From positions 226,518-290,517 of the forward strand of contig JACKLX010000002.1 of the NCBI GenBank assembly GCA_024235695.1: 64,000 nucleotides of DNA, in the 5' to 3' direction. The DNA is from Accumulibacter sp. (GTDB lineage Bacteria; Pseudomonadota; Gammaproteobacteria; Burkholderiales; Rhodocyclaceae). A program made the translations under genes and the position numbers. Positions 1-8,866 of the stretch are shown piece after piece (position 1 is the stretch's first letter; the number at the start of each line of letters is the position of its first letter). The notes below the pieces were generated by a model. It saw only the letters and a list, made by a program, of their open reading frames with translations. It was not told the DNA's origin and ran no database searches.

Positions 1-1
1 A

Positions 2-556
2 CGCTTCGACGGTGACCTGCAGATCGTCGGCGAGGAGTTGCAGGTGGCGCCGCGGGGCGACGTGCGGCGCGGTGAACTGACGCTCGAACTGCACGGCCAA
101 CTGGCCCGTGCGCGGGTCGTGGCCGACCTCTCGCAGCAGACCACCCGGGTCACCACCGCCGGCTGGGATCCGGTCGCTGGCAGTGCCGTGAGCGGCGACG
201 CGAGCCGCCTGACGCACGCCGGGCCGGGTCGCGGCACCAGTGGTGCCGAGTGGCTGAATCGCGCCCTCGAGGCGCGCAGCGAACATCTCGGCCACCTCGC
301 GGTGGCGACCAATGCCGAAGCGCAGGCGATCGCCGAAGCGGCCTTCGATCAGCGCGGCCGGCGTTTCGTCCGCCTCGATGGCGTCGCCGAAGGCAACGCG
401 CAACTGCGGGTCGGCAGCCATGTCGCGGTCACCGGCCTGTCGGCCCGCTGGGACAACAGTTATTACGTCGTCGAGGCACGCCATCGCTACGATCTGCGGG
501 CCGGCTATCGCACCGAGTTCGTCGGTGAGTGCGCCTGGCTTGGTGAGGCGTCCTGA
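2..556 (+). CDS. Phage late control D (gpD)-like hub protein, 3' part
   Basis: Open reading frame entering from before the window; about 184 residues of its C-terminal part are visible. The visible part alternates beta-rich segments (VRRGELTLELHGQLARARV; VGSHVAVTGLSARWDNSYYV) and ends with a HRYDLRAGY/F segment, the layout of the phage late control D / 'phage protein D' family. In contractile tails this protein forms the gp27-like hub between tube and spike. It is followed with no gap by a gpV-like spike protein, which fits: in Afp/PVC the two functions are fused in one VgrG-like protein, here they are separate genes. An internal TTG at 38 could be mistaken for a start; the frame is open upstream of it. 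Confidence 0.8.
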   Translation, partial: RFDGDLQIVGEELQVAPRGDVRRGELTLELHGQLARARVVADLSQQTTRVTTAGWDPVAGSAVSGDASRLTHAGPGRGTSGAEWLNRALEARSEHLGHLAVATNAEAQAIAEAAFDQRGRRFVRLDGVAEGNAQLRVGSHVAVTGLSARWDNSYYVVEARHRYDLRAGYRTEFVGECAWLGEAS

Positions 557-1242
557 TGGACCGCGCCCGGCACTTCCAGCCTGCCGCCGGATGGCTGCAA
601 TCGGCTTGCCTGGCGCGGGTGGTCGACATCGCCGACCCGGAACGTCAGAACCGGGTGCAGGTGCGACTGTTGGCGTTCGACGCGGTCGACGGCCAGGACG
701 TGCCGTTGTGGGCACGGGTCGTCTGCCCGTTCGCCGGTGCCGATCGCGGTGCCTTCCTGATGCCCGACGTCGATGACGAAGTGCTGGTCGTCTTCCTGCA
801 GGGCGATCCGCGCTATCCGCTGATCATCGGCAGCCTTTGGAGTGGCGCCAACGCGGCACCGGCCGAACTCGGCGACGAGGGTAACCGCTTCAAGCGCATC
901 CGTTCGAAGAACGGCGTCACGGTCACCCTCGACGACCGGCAGGGCCAGGAACAACTGGTGCTCGAAACGCCGGGTGGCCAGAAACTGACCCTCGCCGACG
1001 GCCCGGGCAAGGTCACCGTCGAGGACGCCAACGGCAATCGGGTCGAGATGGCAGCGGCGCGGATCAGCATTACCGCCAGCGCCGAGGTCAAGATCGATGC
1101 GCCGCAGATCAAGGTCAGCGCCGGCCTAGTGACCGTCGATACCGCGATGGCGAAGTTCTCGGGGATCGTCAAGTGCGAGGTCCTGCAGGCCACGTCGGTG
1201 GTCTCCACCAGCTACACACCGGGAGCGGGGAACATATGGTGA
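556..1242 (+). CDS. Baseplate spike protein, gpV / gp5 OB-fold family
   Basis: 228 residues. Residues about 15-95 match the phage baseplate assembly protein V OB-fold: an entry strand (ARVVDIADPERQNRVQVRL), then PLWARVVCPFAG, then the conserved turn 'DVDDEVLVVFLQGDPRYPLIIGSLW'-type segment seen in gp5/VgrG spikes. The C-terminal half (RIRSKNGVTVTL onward) is a run of short beta strands, as in the beta-helical needle of spikes. The protein would sit at the tip of the inner tube. The ATG at 556 overlaps the last base of the upstream TGA, and its own stop overlaps the next start by 7 nt, so translation is probably coupled. Confidence 0.85.
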   Translation: MDRARHFQPAAGWLQSACLARVVDIADPERQNRVQVRLLAFDAVDGQDVPLWARVVCPFAGADRGAFLMPDVDDEVLVVFLQGDPRYPLIIGSLWSGANAAPAELGDEGNRFKRIRSKNGVTVTLDDRQGQEQLVLETPGGQKLTLADGPGKVTVEDANGNRVEMAAARISITASAEVKIDAPQIKVSAGLVTVDTAMAKFSGIVKCEVLQATSVVSTSYTPGAGNIW

Positions 1243-3011
1243 GCCATCACGAGATCATTCTCTCGGCGCCGCGCGACCTCGCCGATGGCGGCGCGCCGGC
1301 GATCCTGCAGCGCAGCGACGAAGACTTCATCGAGGCGGTACTGGCGAGTCTGCGTGATGCCAAGGGGCGGGTCGCTCTGCGCCACAGTCTGGCGCGCGCC
1401 GCCGCTGTCGCCGTCGGCACCGACAGCCGTCCTCGCAGCAGGCGCAGCGGCGGCCGCGAACTGTTCGACAAGCTGCGCGCCGCCAGTCGACAACTCGGCC
1501 TTGCCGGCGGGCGGGTCGCCGACGAGCCGGCAGTGCCCAATGCGCAGGAACGCGTCGAAGCTGTCCGCCGCGCTGCCGAAGGCGTCCAGGTGCTCAAGCT
1601 CTTCCAGCCGATCCAGCGCCAGTTCAACCTGGCGGTGATGGAGGCGCGCTGCGATACGCCGGGTGAGCCACGCATCGACCCGACGCGGGTGGACAGTGCC
1701 GGCATGGTGATCCGCCGGCTGGTGCGCGACGCCGGCGGCCGCGAAGTCAAGCAGGGCTGGATGCGCGCCGGCGAGAGTCTCAAGGGTTGGGCCCACATCG
1801 CCACCGCCGCCGACGGCGCGTCCAGTGGCAACCGCCATGATCCCGAGGCGCTGCGCCGCCTCGCTCGCCCGACCACTGGTCAAGCGGTCCTCGATCGCGA
1901 GGTAAGCGCGCTGCTGGCAGCGCAGGACGACGCCTTGCTCAACGAATCGGTGGTGCCGATGTTCCTTGCCCCGCCCGATGTTTGCCAGGCGGCCGCGGCG
2001 ACCCTGTTCTACGGGCTGATCCCGACCACCAGCAGCGAAAAGGCGGAAGCCGGCGCGCCGGCGTTCGACGATACGGCATTCGGTCCGACCAGCGACGATT
2101 TCAAGGCACACCTGGTCGGGCCACTGGCCGGTCTCGCCGACGTTTTCCCGCGGCCGGGTCGTGCACTGACCCCCGATCTGGCGGCTATTGCCGGCAATCC
2201 AGCCGACCCGGATCGCAGCGCGATGAAGCGCCTGTTGCTGCTGTTGCGCCAGTTGGCGGTCGAGTTCGACGCCTTCGCCGACGGCGCCGAGGGCGACGCG
2301 CTGATGACCGTGCTCAATGGTATCGCCCTGCCGCTGGCCGACGCCGCCGGCAAGCCGGTCGAAGGCAGCCGTCCGGCGGGCGATTTCCTGGCGGCCGCCA
2401 GCCGCATCCTGCTCAACGCTGAGTCGCTGTCGCCGGCACCGAGCATCCCGGCCGGGTGGCCGGCGCTCGATGCGACCACCCGCGAGTCGCTGGCACGGGC
2501 GCTGTCGGCCTGCCTGCACCTGCGCTTCGACGCCGTAGCGGGCGTCGCTGGACGTTTCGACGATCAGGACGCCCGCTACGTGCTGCGCGCCTTCGTGCGC
2601 CTCAAGCCGGAAGGCAACTGCCCGGCGCGCACGGTGTGGGGCGACTACAGCCCGGCGTTCGTGATTGCGCCCTGGTACGAGGGCAGCGGTGCGCCGCCGG
2701 TACAGGTGCCGCTGCCCGACCCTGGCGACAGGGAAATGCTCAAGAAGCTCAAGCCAAACGTCGCCTTCACCGTGCCGGCGTCGATGCAGAACCTGCTCAG
2801 CGGCGACCCGCTCGACCTCATGGACGGCAAGAAGCCCGCCGACAGCGGCCTCAAGCTGGGCTGGATCTGCAGCTTCAACATCCCGATCATCACTATCTGC
2901 GCGTTCATCGTGCTGAACATCTTCCTGTCGCTGTTCGACCTGTTCTTCCGCTGGATGATGTTCATCAAGATCTGCATTCCGTTTCCGAAGAAGAGCGGAG
3001 GTGACTCGTGA
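1236..3011 (+). CDS. Conserved eCIS protein with a C-terminal membrane segment
   Basis: 591 residues; ATG at 1236 inside the end of the spike gene. Most of the protein is a soluble, alanine-rich, probably helical body. Near the C-terminus there is a 'YVLRAFVRLKPEGNCPARTV' segment, then about residues 545-580 form a strongly hydrophobic stretch (NIPIITICAFIVLNIFLSLF) followed by aromatic and basic residues and a short polar tail. This looks like a real transmembrane or amphipathic membrane-binding helix pair. I know of no assigned function. Lying between spike and gp25 genes it is very likely a structural or assembly part of the particle; the membrane segment suggests contact with the host-cell or target membrane. 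It overlaps the next gene by 4 nt (GTGA). Confidence 0.7.
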   Translation: MVSHHEIILSAPRDLADGGAPAILQRSDEDFIEAVLASLRDAKGRVALRHSLARAAAVAVGTDSRPRSRRSGGRELFDKLRAASRQLGLAGGRVADEPAVPNAQERVEAVRRAAEGVQVLKLFQPIQRQFNLAVMEARCDTPGEPRIDPTRVDSAGMVIRRLVRDAGGREVKQGWMRAGESLKGWAHIATAADGASSGNRHDPEALRRLARPTTGQAVLDREVSALLAAQDDALLNESVVPMFLAPPDVCQAAAATLFYGLIPTTSSEKAEAGAPAFDDTAFGPTSDDFKAHLVGPLAGLADVFPRPGRALTPDLAAIAGNPADPDRSAMKRLLLLLRQLAVEFDAFADGAEGDALMTVLNGIALPLADAAGKPVEGSRPAGDFLAAASRILLNAESLSPAPSIPAGWPALDATTRESLARALSACLHLRFDAVAGVAGRFDDQDARYVLRAFVRLKPEGNCPARTVWGDYSPAFVIAPWYEGSGAPPVQVPLPDPGDREMLKKLKPNVAFTVPASMQNLLSGDPLDLMDGKKPADSGLKLGWICSFNIPIITICAFIVLNIFLSLFDLFFRWMMFIKICIPFPKKSGGDS

Positions 3012-3409
3012 GCGCCAGCCAGTTGCCGCGCCCGCTGATCGGCTGGCCCCTGTTCGCGCTGCCCGACGAGCATGGCCGGCTCGACTGGCCCGATCTCGAG
3101 GCCAGCGTGCGCCAGGGTATCCGCGTGATCCTCAGCACCCGTCCCGGCGAACGGCTGATGCGGCCCGAGTTCGGCGCCGGCCTCGACCGTCTGCTGCATG
3201 CGCCGAACAACCTCGCCACCCGACGCCAGATCCGCGACTGGGTGATGGATTCGCTCGCTCGCTGGGAGCCCCGCATCCTGCTCGACCGGGTGGAGGTGCT
3301 CGAAGTAGCCGACCAACCCGCCGACTTGCGGGTGGAGATTGCCTATCGGCTGGCCCGTTCCGGTACGCCGGCAGCGCTGGCCGTGACCGTTCGACTGGAG
3401 GAAGGCTGA
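3008..3409 (+). CDS. Baseplate wedge protein, gp25 / GPW family
   Basis: 133 residues, starting at GTG 3008, which overlaps the preceding TGA. The segment VRQGIRVILSTRPGERLMRP, then FGAGLDRLLHAPNN, is the typical gp25 core, with the arginine/glutamate pair (PGER) that stabilises the sheath-baseplate contact in contractile tails. Length is normal for the family (about 120-150). It should join the baseplate to the first sheath ring. Equivalent to Afp9/Pvc9 by position and sequence type. Confidence 0.88.
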   Translation: MSASQLPRPLIGWPLFALPDEHGRLDWPDLEASVRQGIRVILSTRPGERLMRPEFGAGLDRLLHAPNNLATRRQIRDWVMDSLARWEPRILLDRVEVLEVADQPADLRVEIAYRLARSGTPAALAVTVRLEEG

Positions 3410-3410
3410 A

Positions 3411-3488
3411 ATGACACGACCCCCAGGAACAATTCCCCTGTCCTGCGCTGGCGGTCTTGCCGCGCCGGCCGTCCGGCAGGAGGTCTGA
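3411..3488 (+). CDS. Possible 25-residue peptide between gp25 and gpJ genes
   Basis: A short frame (ATG 3411, TGA 3486-3488; peptide begins MTRPPGTIPL) fills the gap between the gp25-like and gpJ-like genes exactly. Its stop lies 1 nt before the gpJ start, so ribosomes finishing it could reinitiate on the next gene. The ATG directly follows the gp25 stop. It may be a coupling peptide or chance; nothing in the peptide suggests a function. Confidence 0.25.
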   Translation: MTRPPGTIPLSCAGGLAAPAVRQEV

Positions 3489-3489
3489 G

Positions 3490-5796
3490 ATGCCCATCCT
3501 GCCCCCGCGTCTCGACGACCGCCGCTTCGACGACCTGCTCGAGGATCTCCTCGCCCGCATTCCCGCGCATACGCCGGAATGGACCAATCCGCGCCTCGGC
3601 GACCCTGGCCGCACCCTGCTCGAACTGTTCGCCTGGCTCGGCGATGCGCTGCTCTATCGCGTCAACCTGATTCCCGAGCGCCAGCGGCTGGTGTTTCTCA
3701 AGCTGCTCGGTCAGGGTCTGCGGCCGGCGCGGCCGGCCGCCGGCATCGTCAGCCTGACCTTTGCCCAGCCTACCGAGCTGGCGGCGGTGACGCTCGCCGC
3801 CGGCGCCCGGATCAAGGCGCCGGTACCCTTCGAGACGCTGGCCGAGACGACGCTGCTGCCGGTCGCTGCCGAGGCCTGGTACAAGCAGCCGCTGGCCGAC
3901 ACCGACGCGGCGCGCATGGAAGCGGTGATTGCTGGTCTGCAGAAAGTGCATCGCATCGACGGCGCCGCCAAAGGCTATCTTGCTTCGCCGTTGTTCGAAG
4001 GCGGTCAGGCGGCCGGCGGCGACGGCGTCGATGTCTTTGCGACGAGCGTCGACCGGGCGCTGTGGCTGGCACTGATGGCGCCTGCCGCAGCCCGTCCCGA
4101 ACAGCAGACGGTGGTCAACAGCGCGGCGCGTGCTGCCCTGGGTGGTGGTGACAGCGGCGCGACCGCGATGCTGTCGGTCGGCGTGGTGCCGGCGATCGCC
4201 GCACCGGCGCTGTTCGAGGAAGTGGGGCAGCGGGCCCGGGTGTCGGTGCTGTGGGAGGTGGTGAGTCAGGCTGCCGACGGGGTCAACGCCGACTATCTCA
4301 CCGTCGAACCCGTGCCGGGCGACGCCAACGACACCACCGCGGGACTGACCAGGCCAGGCGTCCTGCGTCTGCCGATGCCCGACGAATCGCTGATCTGGGC
4401 GCCGGCCAACGACGTTGGCGAAAACCCGCGCGCCGGTGTCGGCGACAATCCGCCGCGTCTCGACGACCCGGAAAAGGCCGCCCGCTTGATCGGCTGGCTG
4501 CGTTTGCGGCCCCAGCCGGGCAGCGGTGTGGCCAGTCTCAGGCTCGCCTGGGTGGGCGTCAACGCCGTCGCGGTCGATCAGCGCAACACCATCGAAGGTC
4601 GCGTGCTGGGGGTGTCCACCGGCGCCGCCGATCAGCTCTTTCAGTTGCCGGCGGGTTCGGTCGACGCCGATAGCCTGCGCATCGAGGTCGAGGAATCGGG
4701 CCGCGGCTATCAGCCCTGGGCACGGGTCGATGACCTCGCGGCGATCTCGGCCAACCCGGTGGTCGCTCGCGAGGCAGCGGTCTTCGAACTGGATGCCGAG
4801 GCCGGCAGCCTGCGTTTCGGCGACGGCGTGCGCGGCCGGGTGCCCGAGCGGCAGATGCGCATCCGCCTGGCCCACGGGCGCTTCGGCGGCGGCCGTGCCG
4901 GCAATCTGCCGGCGGCAAGCCTGAGTGAGGTTTCCTCGGCGCGGCTGGTCGGTGCGCCACGAAGCCTGCCGGCGATCAAGGTCGTGCAGCCGCTCGCCAC
5001 CGAGGGTGGCGAGGATGCCGAAACCCTGGCGCTGGCCGAGCAACGGATTCCCTCGACGCTGCGCCACCGTGAGCGGGCAGTGACCGCCGACGATTACCGT
5101 CGCCTCGCGCAAGAGGTGCCCGGGACCGACGTCGCGCGGGTCGAAGTGATGCCGCGCTTCAAGCCGCGCGAACGGCGCTTCGACGTGCCCGGCGTGGTCA
5201 GCGTGATGGTCTTGCCGGCGCAGACTTTCGGCAAGGCGCCCAATCCGCGTCCCGACCGGCCCTTCATCGAACGCGTCCATGCCCATCTTTCGGTGCGCGC
5301 GCCGCTCGCCACCGAGCTCTACGTGATCGGCTGCGAATATCTGCCGCTGGGCGTTTCGGTGGGGGTGACGATTCGCGACGGCTTCGCTCGCGAGACGGTG
5401 CTGTTCGAGTTGCGCGAAGCGCTGCGCCGGCTGTTGTGGCCGCTGCCACCGCACGGCCCCGGTGGTTCCGGCTGGGCGCTCGGCCGCACCGTGCGCGAGC
5501 GCGAGCTGGAAGTGGAAGTCTCGCGGGTGGCCGGCGTGGCCGAGGTTGGCGGTGTCAACCTCTTCGCGCGGGCGGAGGTCGACGGCAAGGGTGAATGGCG
5601 GCTGTTGACCCGCAACACGCCCGACGGCACGCAGTCGCTGCAACTCGCGGCCTGGCAGCTGCCCGAGCTGCTGTCGGTGGTGGCGGTGGATAATCCGGCT
5701 GGTAGCAGCGGTGCGCCGGGCGACCTGTCGGCGGTGGCCAACCCGTTTGCCGACGACACCGCGGTGGCGGTGCCGGTCGTCCCCGAGGTGTGCTGA
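3490..5796 (+). CDS. Putative baseplate assembly protein, gpJ-like (Afp11-type)
   Basis: 768 residues; ATG 3490. The N-terminus (LPPRLDDRRFDDLLEDLLARIPAHTPEW followed by DPGRTLLELFAWLGDALLYRVN) is the signature of the 'putative baseplate assembly protein' family, distantly related to P2 gpJ and T4 gp6, which forms the wedge ring of the baseplate. The central part contains RFGDGVRGRVPE, and the region about residues 510-560 (ERQIPSTLRHRERAVTADDYRRLA) is the conserved second signature. Longer and more elaborate than phage gpJ, as usual for eCIS. The stop overlaps the next ATG by one base. Function inferred from family; sequence match is clear. Confidence 0.85.
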   Translation: MPILPPRLDDRRFDDLLEDLLARIPAHTPEWTNPRLGDPGRTLLELFAWLGDALLYRVNLIPERQRLVFLKLLGQGLRPARPAAGIVSLTFAQPTELAAVTLAAGARIKAPVPFETLAETTLLPVAAEAWYKQPLADTDAARMEAVIAGLQKVHRIDGAAKGYLASPLFEGGQAAGGDGVDVFATSVDRALWLALMAPAAARPEQQTVVNSAARAALGGGDSGATAMLSVGVVPAIAAPALFEEVGQRARVSVLWEVVSQAADGVNADYLTVEPVPGDANDTTAGLTRPGVLRLPMPDESLIWAPANDVGENPRAGVGDNPPRLDDPEKAARLIGWLRLRPQPGSGVASLRLAWVGVNAVAVDQRNTIEGRVLGVSTGAADQLFQLPAGSVDADSLRIEVEESGRGYQPWARVDDLAAISANPVVAREAAVFELDAEAGSLRFGDGVRGRVPERQMRIRLAHGRFGGGRAGNLPAASLSEVSSARLVGAPRSLPAIKVVQPLATEGGEDAETLALAEQRIPSTLRHRERAVTADDYRRLAQEVPGTDVARVEVMPRFKPRERRFDVPGVVSVMVLPAQTFGKAPNPRPDRPFIERVHAHLSVRAPLATELYVIGCEYLPLGVSVGVTIRDGFARETVLFELREALRRLLWPLPPHGPGGSGWALGRTVRERELEVEVSRVAGVAEVGGVNLFARAEVDGKGEWRLLTRNTPDGTQSLQLAAWQLPELLSVVAVDNPAGSSGAPGDLSAVANPFADDTAVAVPVVPEVC

Positions 5797-8489
5797 TGGA
5801 CGCCAACGGTCTGCGCTTCTGGTTGCTTGCCGACGACCGCCACTGGCCGGGGCGCAGTCACGTCGATTATCGCGCCGGCTGCCGGGCGCTGCGGCTGGCC
5901 AGCGAGCGCACACTCGCCACGCCGCCGGCCGACGCCGCGGCGATTGCCGCGACCGCGCTGGAGCGGCTGCCGCGGTCGGTCGACCGCCACGGCGCAAGCG
6001 CGCGCTGGGACGAGCTGGCGATGGCGATCGTCGCCAGCAGCCATCTGCCCGGGGCGGCGACCCTGCTGGCGCTCGCCGAGCGGCCGCAGGACTTTGCCGT
6101 TGGCTATGACGACGTGCTGTATGTGGCGCTGGCCGGTCGTCTGTTGCTGCACGACTTGCGCGGCCGCTGGCCCGATACCGTGCTGCCGACGCCGGGCTTC
6201 CAGGCATGGCGCATCGCCGTCGATCCGCTTGGCGGAAGCTGGCTGCTGGAGCGCGCCAGCGGGCGGCTGGGCCGGCTGAGCGGCTGCCTGCTGCCGGCCC
6301 GCCCGGGCGCCGATTACGCGCCGGGCACCTTCCGTCCCGATCCTGAAAACCCCACCCCGCCGACCCTCAGAATGCTCGACGGCGTCCGCTGGCCGGCTGG
6401 CGAACGGCCGCAGTCGCTGGCGCTCGCCGACGACGGCACGCTGGCCATGCTGTCATGGTTCGGTGACGGCGAGTGCCGCCTGCGGCTGTTCGACCGCCAG
6501 CTCGGCACGCTCGGGCCGGCGCAGACGCTGGCCGGCGCGGCGTTCGCCTATGCCATCGACTGGCTCGGCGACGGCCGTATTGCGGTCCGTCTGCCCGGCC
6601 GCCGTGACGTACCGGTGTGGCTGCCGCGGCGTTCAGCCGTTGCTGCGGTGACGCTGCCGCCGGCCGGCGATATCTACCCGCTGGCGGCCGATGCCGAGGA
6701 AGCGCCGTTCGCGCATCGGCTCGACGAGCCGCCGCGCTATCCGCTGGCCGGTGGTGGCGTAGAGCCGCTTTTCCGCCTGTCGCTGGCCAACCTCGCCCGC
6801 CGCGGCGAGGCAGCGAGTTTCAGCACGGCGGCGCTGCATCTCGTCGATAGCGGCGATCAACAGACGGTGTGGCACCGACTCTACGCCGAAGCCCGGCTGC
6901 CGGCGGGCTGTGGGCTGGTGGTGTGGCTGGCGGCGACCGCCGAGCCGAGCGCCGCGGCGGTCGATGAGTGGCATGCCCATCTCTTTGGTGAGCTGCCGGA
7001 TGACGGACTGCCCGCCGGTCCCGTCCCGCGCGCCGTGTGGGAGCGGCAGGCATCCGAGCTTCCTGGCCATTCCGGGCTCGGTGCTTGGGGCTCTCCGGAG
7101 GCCGGCCGCGCCGGTCTGTGGACGGCCATGATCCAGCGCGCCGGGCATCGGGTGCGGGCGCTCAGCGGCCGTTATCTGTGGGTGCGGGTGGCGTTCTTCG
7201 GCGATGGGCGCGAATCGCCCGAACTGGCCGCACTGCGCGCCTACGGCTCGCGCTTCTCCTATCGCGATCAATATCTGCCGCGCCTCTATCGCGAGAGCGA
7301 ATTCGGTGCCGCGGCCGAAGCTCCCGGCAGCGCGGTGGCGTCGGTCGATGCACCGCTGCTGGCTGCCGATCTCGATGCCGCGTTGCTGCCGCCAGCGCTG
7401 GCCGCCACCCTGGCGCTGGGCGAGGCTGCTCGCGTCGAGGTGCTGACTGCCGGCCGTCTTTGGCAGCTGCGCGACGGCGCGAGCAACTGGACGCTGCGCC
7501 GCGAGGACCAGCAAATCGTCGCCTATCGCCCGCAGGCAACAGCCGCGGATTTCCTCGAACGTCTGCTCGGCAACGTCGAAGGCGTCCTGACGCCGCTCGA
7601 GGACCGGGTTGCCGCCGCCCATCTGGCGAGCGACCCGGCGGCGGCACCGGATGAGTCGCTCGACTGGCTCGGTGGCTGGCTGGGGGTTGCTTTCGACAGC
7701 GCTCTGCCGGCCGCCCGACGCCGCCAGTGGCTGCTTCGTTCGAGCGAACTTGCACGTTTTCACGGCACCCGCCGCGGTCTGCGGCTGGCGCTCGAGATCG
7801 CTACCGATGGCGCTGTCCGCGGCGGCGAGATCGTCGTCCTGGAAGGTTTCCGGATGCGGCGGCTGATGAGCACGCTGCTCGGCGTGAACCTCAACGTCGA
7901 GGACGACCCACTCCTGCCGGGTCTGCTGATCAGCGGCAACTCGGTGGTCGGCGACAGCCTGATCCTCGGCGACGCCGAACGCGTCGAACTGCTGGCGCTG
8001 TTTCGCGACGAGCTGATCTCGGGCGTCGAGCGCGATGCCGTGCTGGCTTTCTACGACCAGCTCGCCTTCCGCGCCATGGTGCTGGTGCACCAGGCGGTCG
8101 AAGCGCCCGACCTGGGCCTGATCCGCCGCATCGTCGAGCTCGAATCGCCGGCCCACGTCGAGGTGCAGGTGGCGACCGCCAGCTGGCCGCTGCTGGTCGG
8201 CATCGCCAGCCTGGTCGGTGTCGACACCTGGCTCGGCCCGCCGCGCGAGCGCCGTCCGGCTCGCGCGGACGTCAGCAGCCTCGGCAACGGCGATTACGTG
8301 CTCGGCGTCGGAAGCCTCGACCCGCGCTTGTCGGCGGCCGCCGCGTCGCTACCGGTGGCGCCACCGGTGGCCGATGCCGGCGCCGACCTGACCGTTGCGC
8401 ACGGTCGCAGTTTCGTGCTCGATGGCAGCGGCTCGACCGCCGCTCCCGGCGGGCGACTGATCGAGTATCGCTGGCGCCTCAGCGAGTAG
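5796..8489 (+). CDS. Phage tail (gpI-like) baseplate protein with N-terminal propeller-like part and a half PKD domain
   Basis: 897 residues; ATG 5796 chosen because it overlaps the preceding stop (TGATG). The N-terminal half contains spaced 'LALADDGTLAMLSWFGDG'-like strands suggestive of a beta-propeller. The C-terminal half has the tail-protein I signature: YLPRLYRES, then FLERLLGNVEGVLTPLEDRV and LDWLGGWLGVAFDSALP, seen in the 'phage tail protein domain' of Afp12-type proteins. The last 40 residues (VADAGADLTVAHGRSFVLDG then GGRLIEYRWRLSE) are only the first half of a PKD/Ig-like domain, cut off after the YxW strand. The following gene starts with what looks like the missing half. Confidence 0.8.
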   Translation: MDANGLRFWLLADDRHWPGRSHVDYRAGCRALRLASERTLATPPADAAAIAATALERLPRSVDRHGASARWDELAMAIVASSHLPGAATLLALAERPQDFAVGYDDVLYVALAGRLLLHDLRGRWPDTVLPTPGFQAWRIAVDPLGGSWLLERASGRLGRLSGCLLPARPGADYAPGTFRPDPENPTPPTLRMLDGVRWPAGERPQSLALADDGTLAMLSWFGDGECRLRLFDRQLGTLGPAQTLAGAAFAYAIDWLGDGRIAVRLPGRRDVPVWLPRRSAVAAVTLPPAGDIYPLAADAEEAPFAHRLDEPPRYPLAGGGVEPLFRLSLANLARRGEAASFSTAALHLVDSGDQQTVWHRLYAEARLPAGCGLVVWLAATAEPSAAAVDEWHAHLFGELPDDGLPAGPVPRAVWERQASELPGHSGLGAWGSPEAGRAGLWTAMIQRAGHRVRALSGRYLWVRVAFFGDGRESPELAALRAYGSRFSYRDQYLPRLYRESEFGAAAEAPGSAVASVDAPLLAADLDAALLPPALAATLALGEAARVEVLTAGRLWQLRDGASNWTLRREDQQIVAYRPQATAADFLERLLGNVEGVLTPLEDRVAAAHLASDPAAAPDESLDWLGGWLGVAFDSALPAARRRQWLLRSSELARFHGTRRGLRLALEIATDGAVRGGEIVVLEGFRMRRLMSTLLGVNLNVEDDPLLPGLLISGNSVVGDSLILGDAERVELLALFRDELISGVERDAVLAFYDQLAFRAMVLVHQAVEAPDLGLIRRIVELESPAHVEVQVATASWPLLVGIASLVGVDTWLGPPRERRPARADVSSLGNGDYVLGVGSLDPRLSAAAASLPVAPPVADAGADLTVAHGRSFVLDGSGSTAAPGGRLIEYRWRLSE

Positions 8490-8532
8490 GCGTCAGCGTC
8501 CCGGCAACTCAACCCGACCCAAGGAGCCCAGC

Positions 8533-8844
8533 ATGGCCCAGTTCATCATCAACCAGGAAGTCAAGACCGACACGCCAACCGTCGAGGTCACGCTGTCCGC
8601 CACCAACGCCTTGCCGCTCGGGCGCCACACCTTCCGTCTGGTGGTCGTTGACGATTCCGGCAACGCGTCGATTCCCGACGAGGTGGTGGTCATCGTCGCC
8701 GATACGTCGGCTCCCACGGCGGTGCTCAGCGCACCGCGCAGTGTTGCCTTCTCGACCAGTTTCAACCTCGACGGCAGCAGGTCCTTCGACGCTGGCGGCG
8801 GTCGTGTGACGACCTATCTGTGGACCTACATGGGCCAGCCATGA
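8533..8844 (+). CDS. Small PKD/Ig-like protein, permuted half domains
   Basis: 103 residues with a good ribosome site (AAGGAG at 8521-8526). Residues about 15-58 (LPLGRHTFRLVVVDDSGNAS then PDEVVVIV) read like the second half of a PKD domain; residues 61-103 (PTAVLSAPRSVAFSTSFNLDG then YLWTYMG) read like the first half of another. No signal peptide. It is in the baseplate operon between the gpI-like gene and a second small protein of the same kind. Possibly a decoration or adaptor of the baseplate; exact role unknown. Confidence 0.65.
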   Translation: MAQFIINQEVKTDTPTVEVTLSATNALPLGRHTFRLVVVDDSGNASIPDEVVVIVADTSAPTAVLSAPRSVAFSTSFNLDGSRSFDAGGGRVTTYLWTYMGQP

Positions 8845-8866
8845 GCAGCCAGGGAGAGCCGCTGCC

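Noticed and set aside
3343-6207. A 954-residue open frame on the minus strand opposite the gpJ-like gene
   Set aside because: Shadow of a GC-rich gene; rich in Arg/His/Ala with no domain pattern, and the plus strand has clear baseplate motifs.
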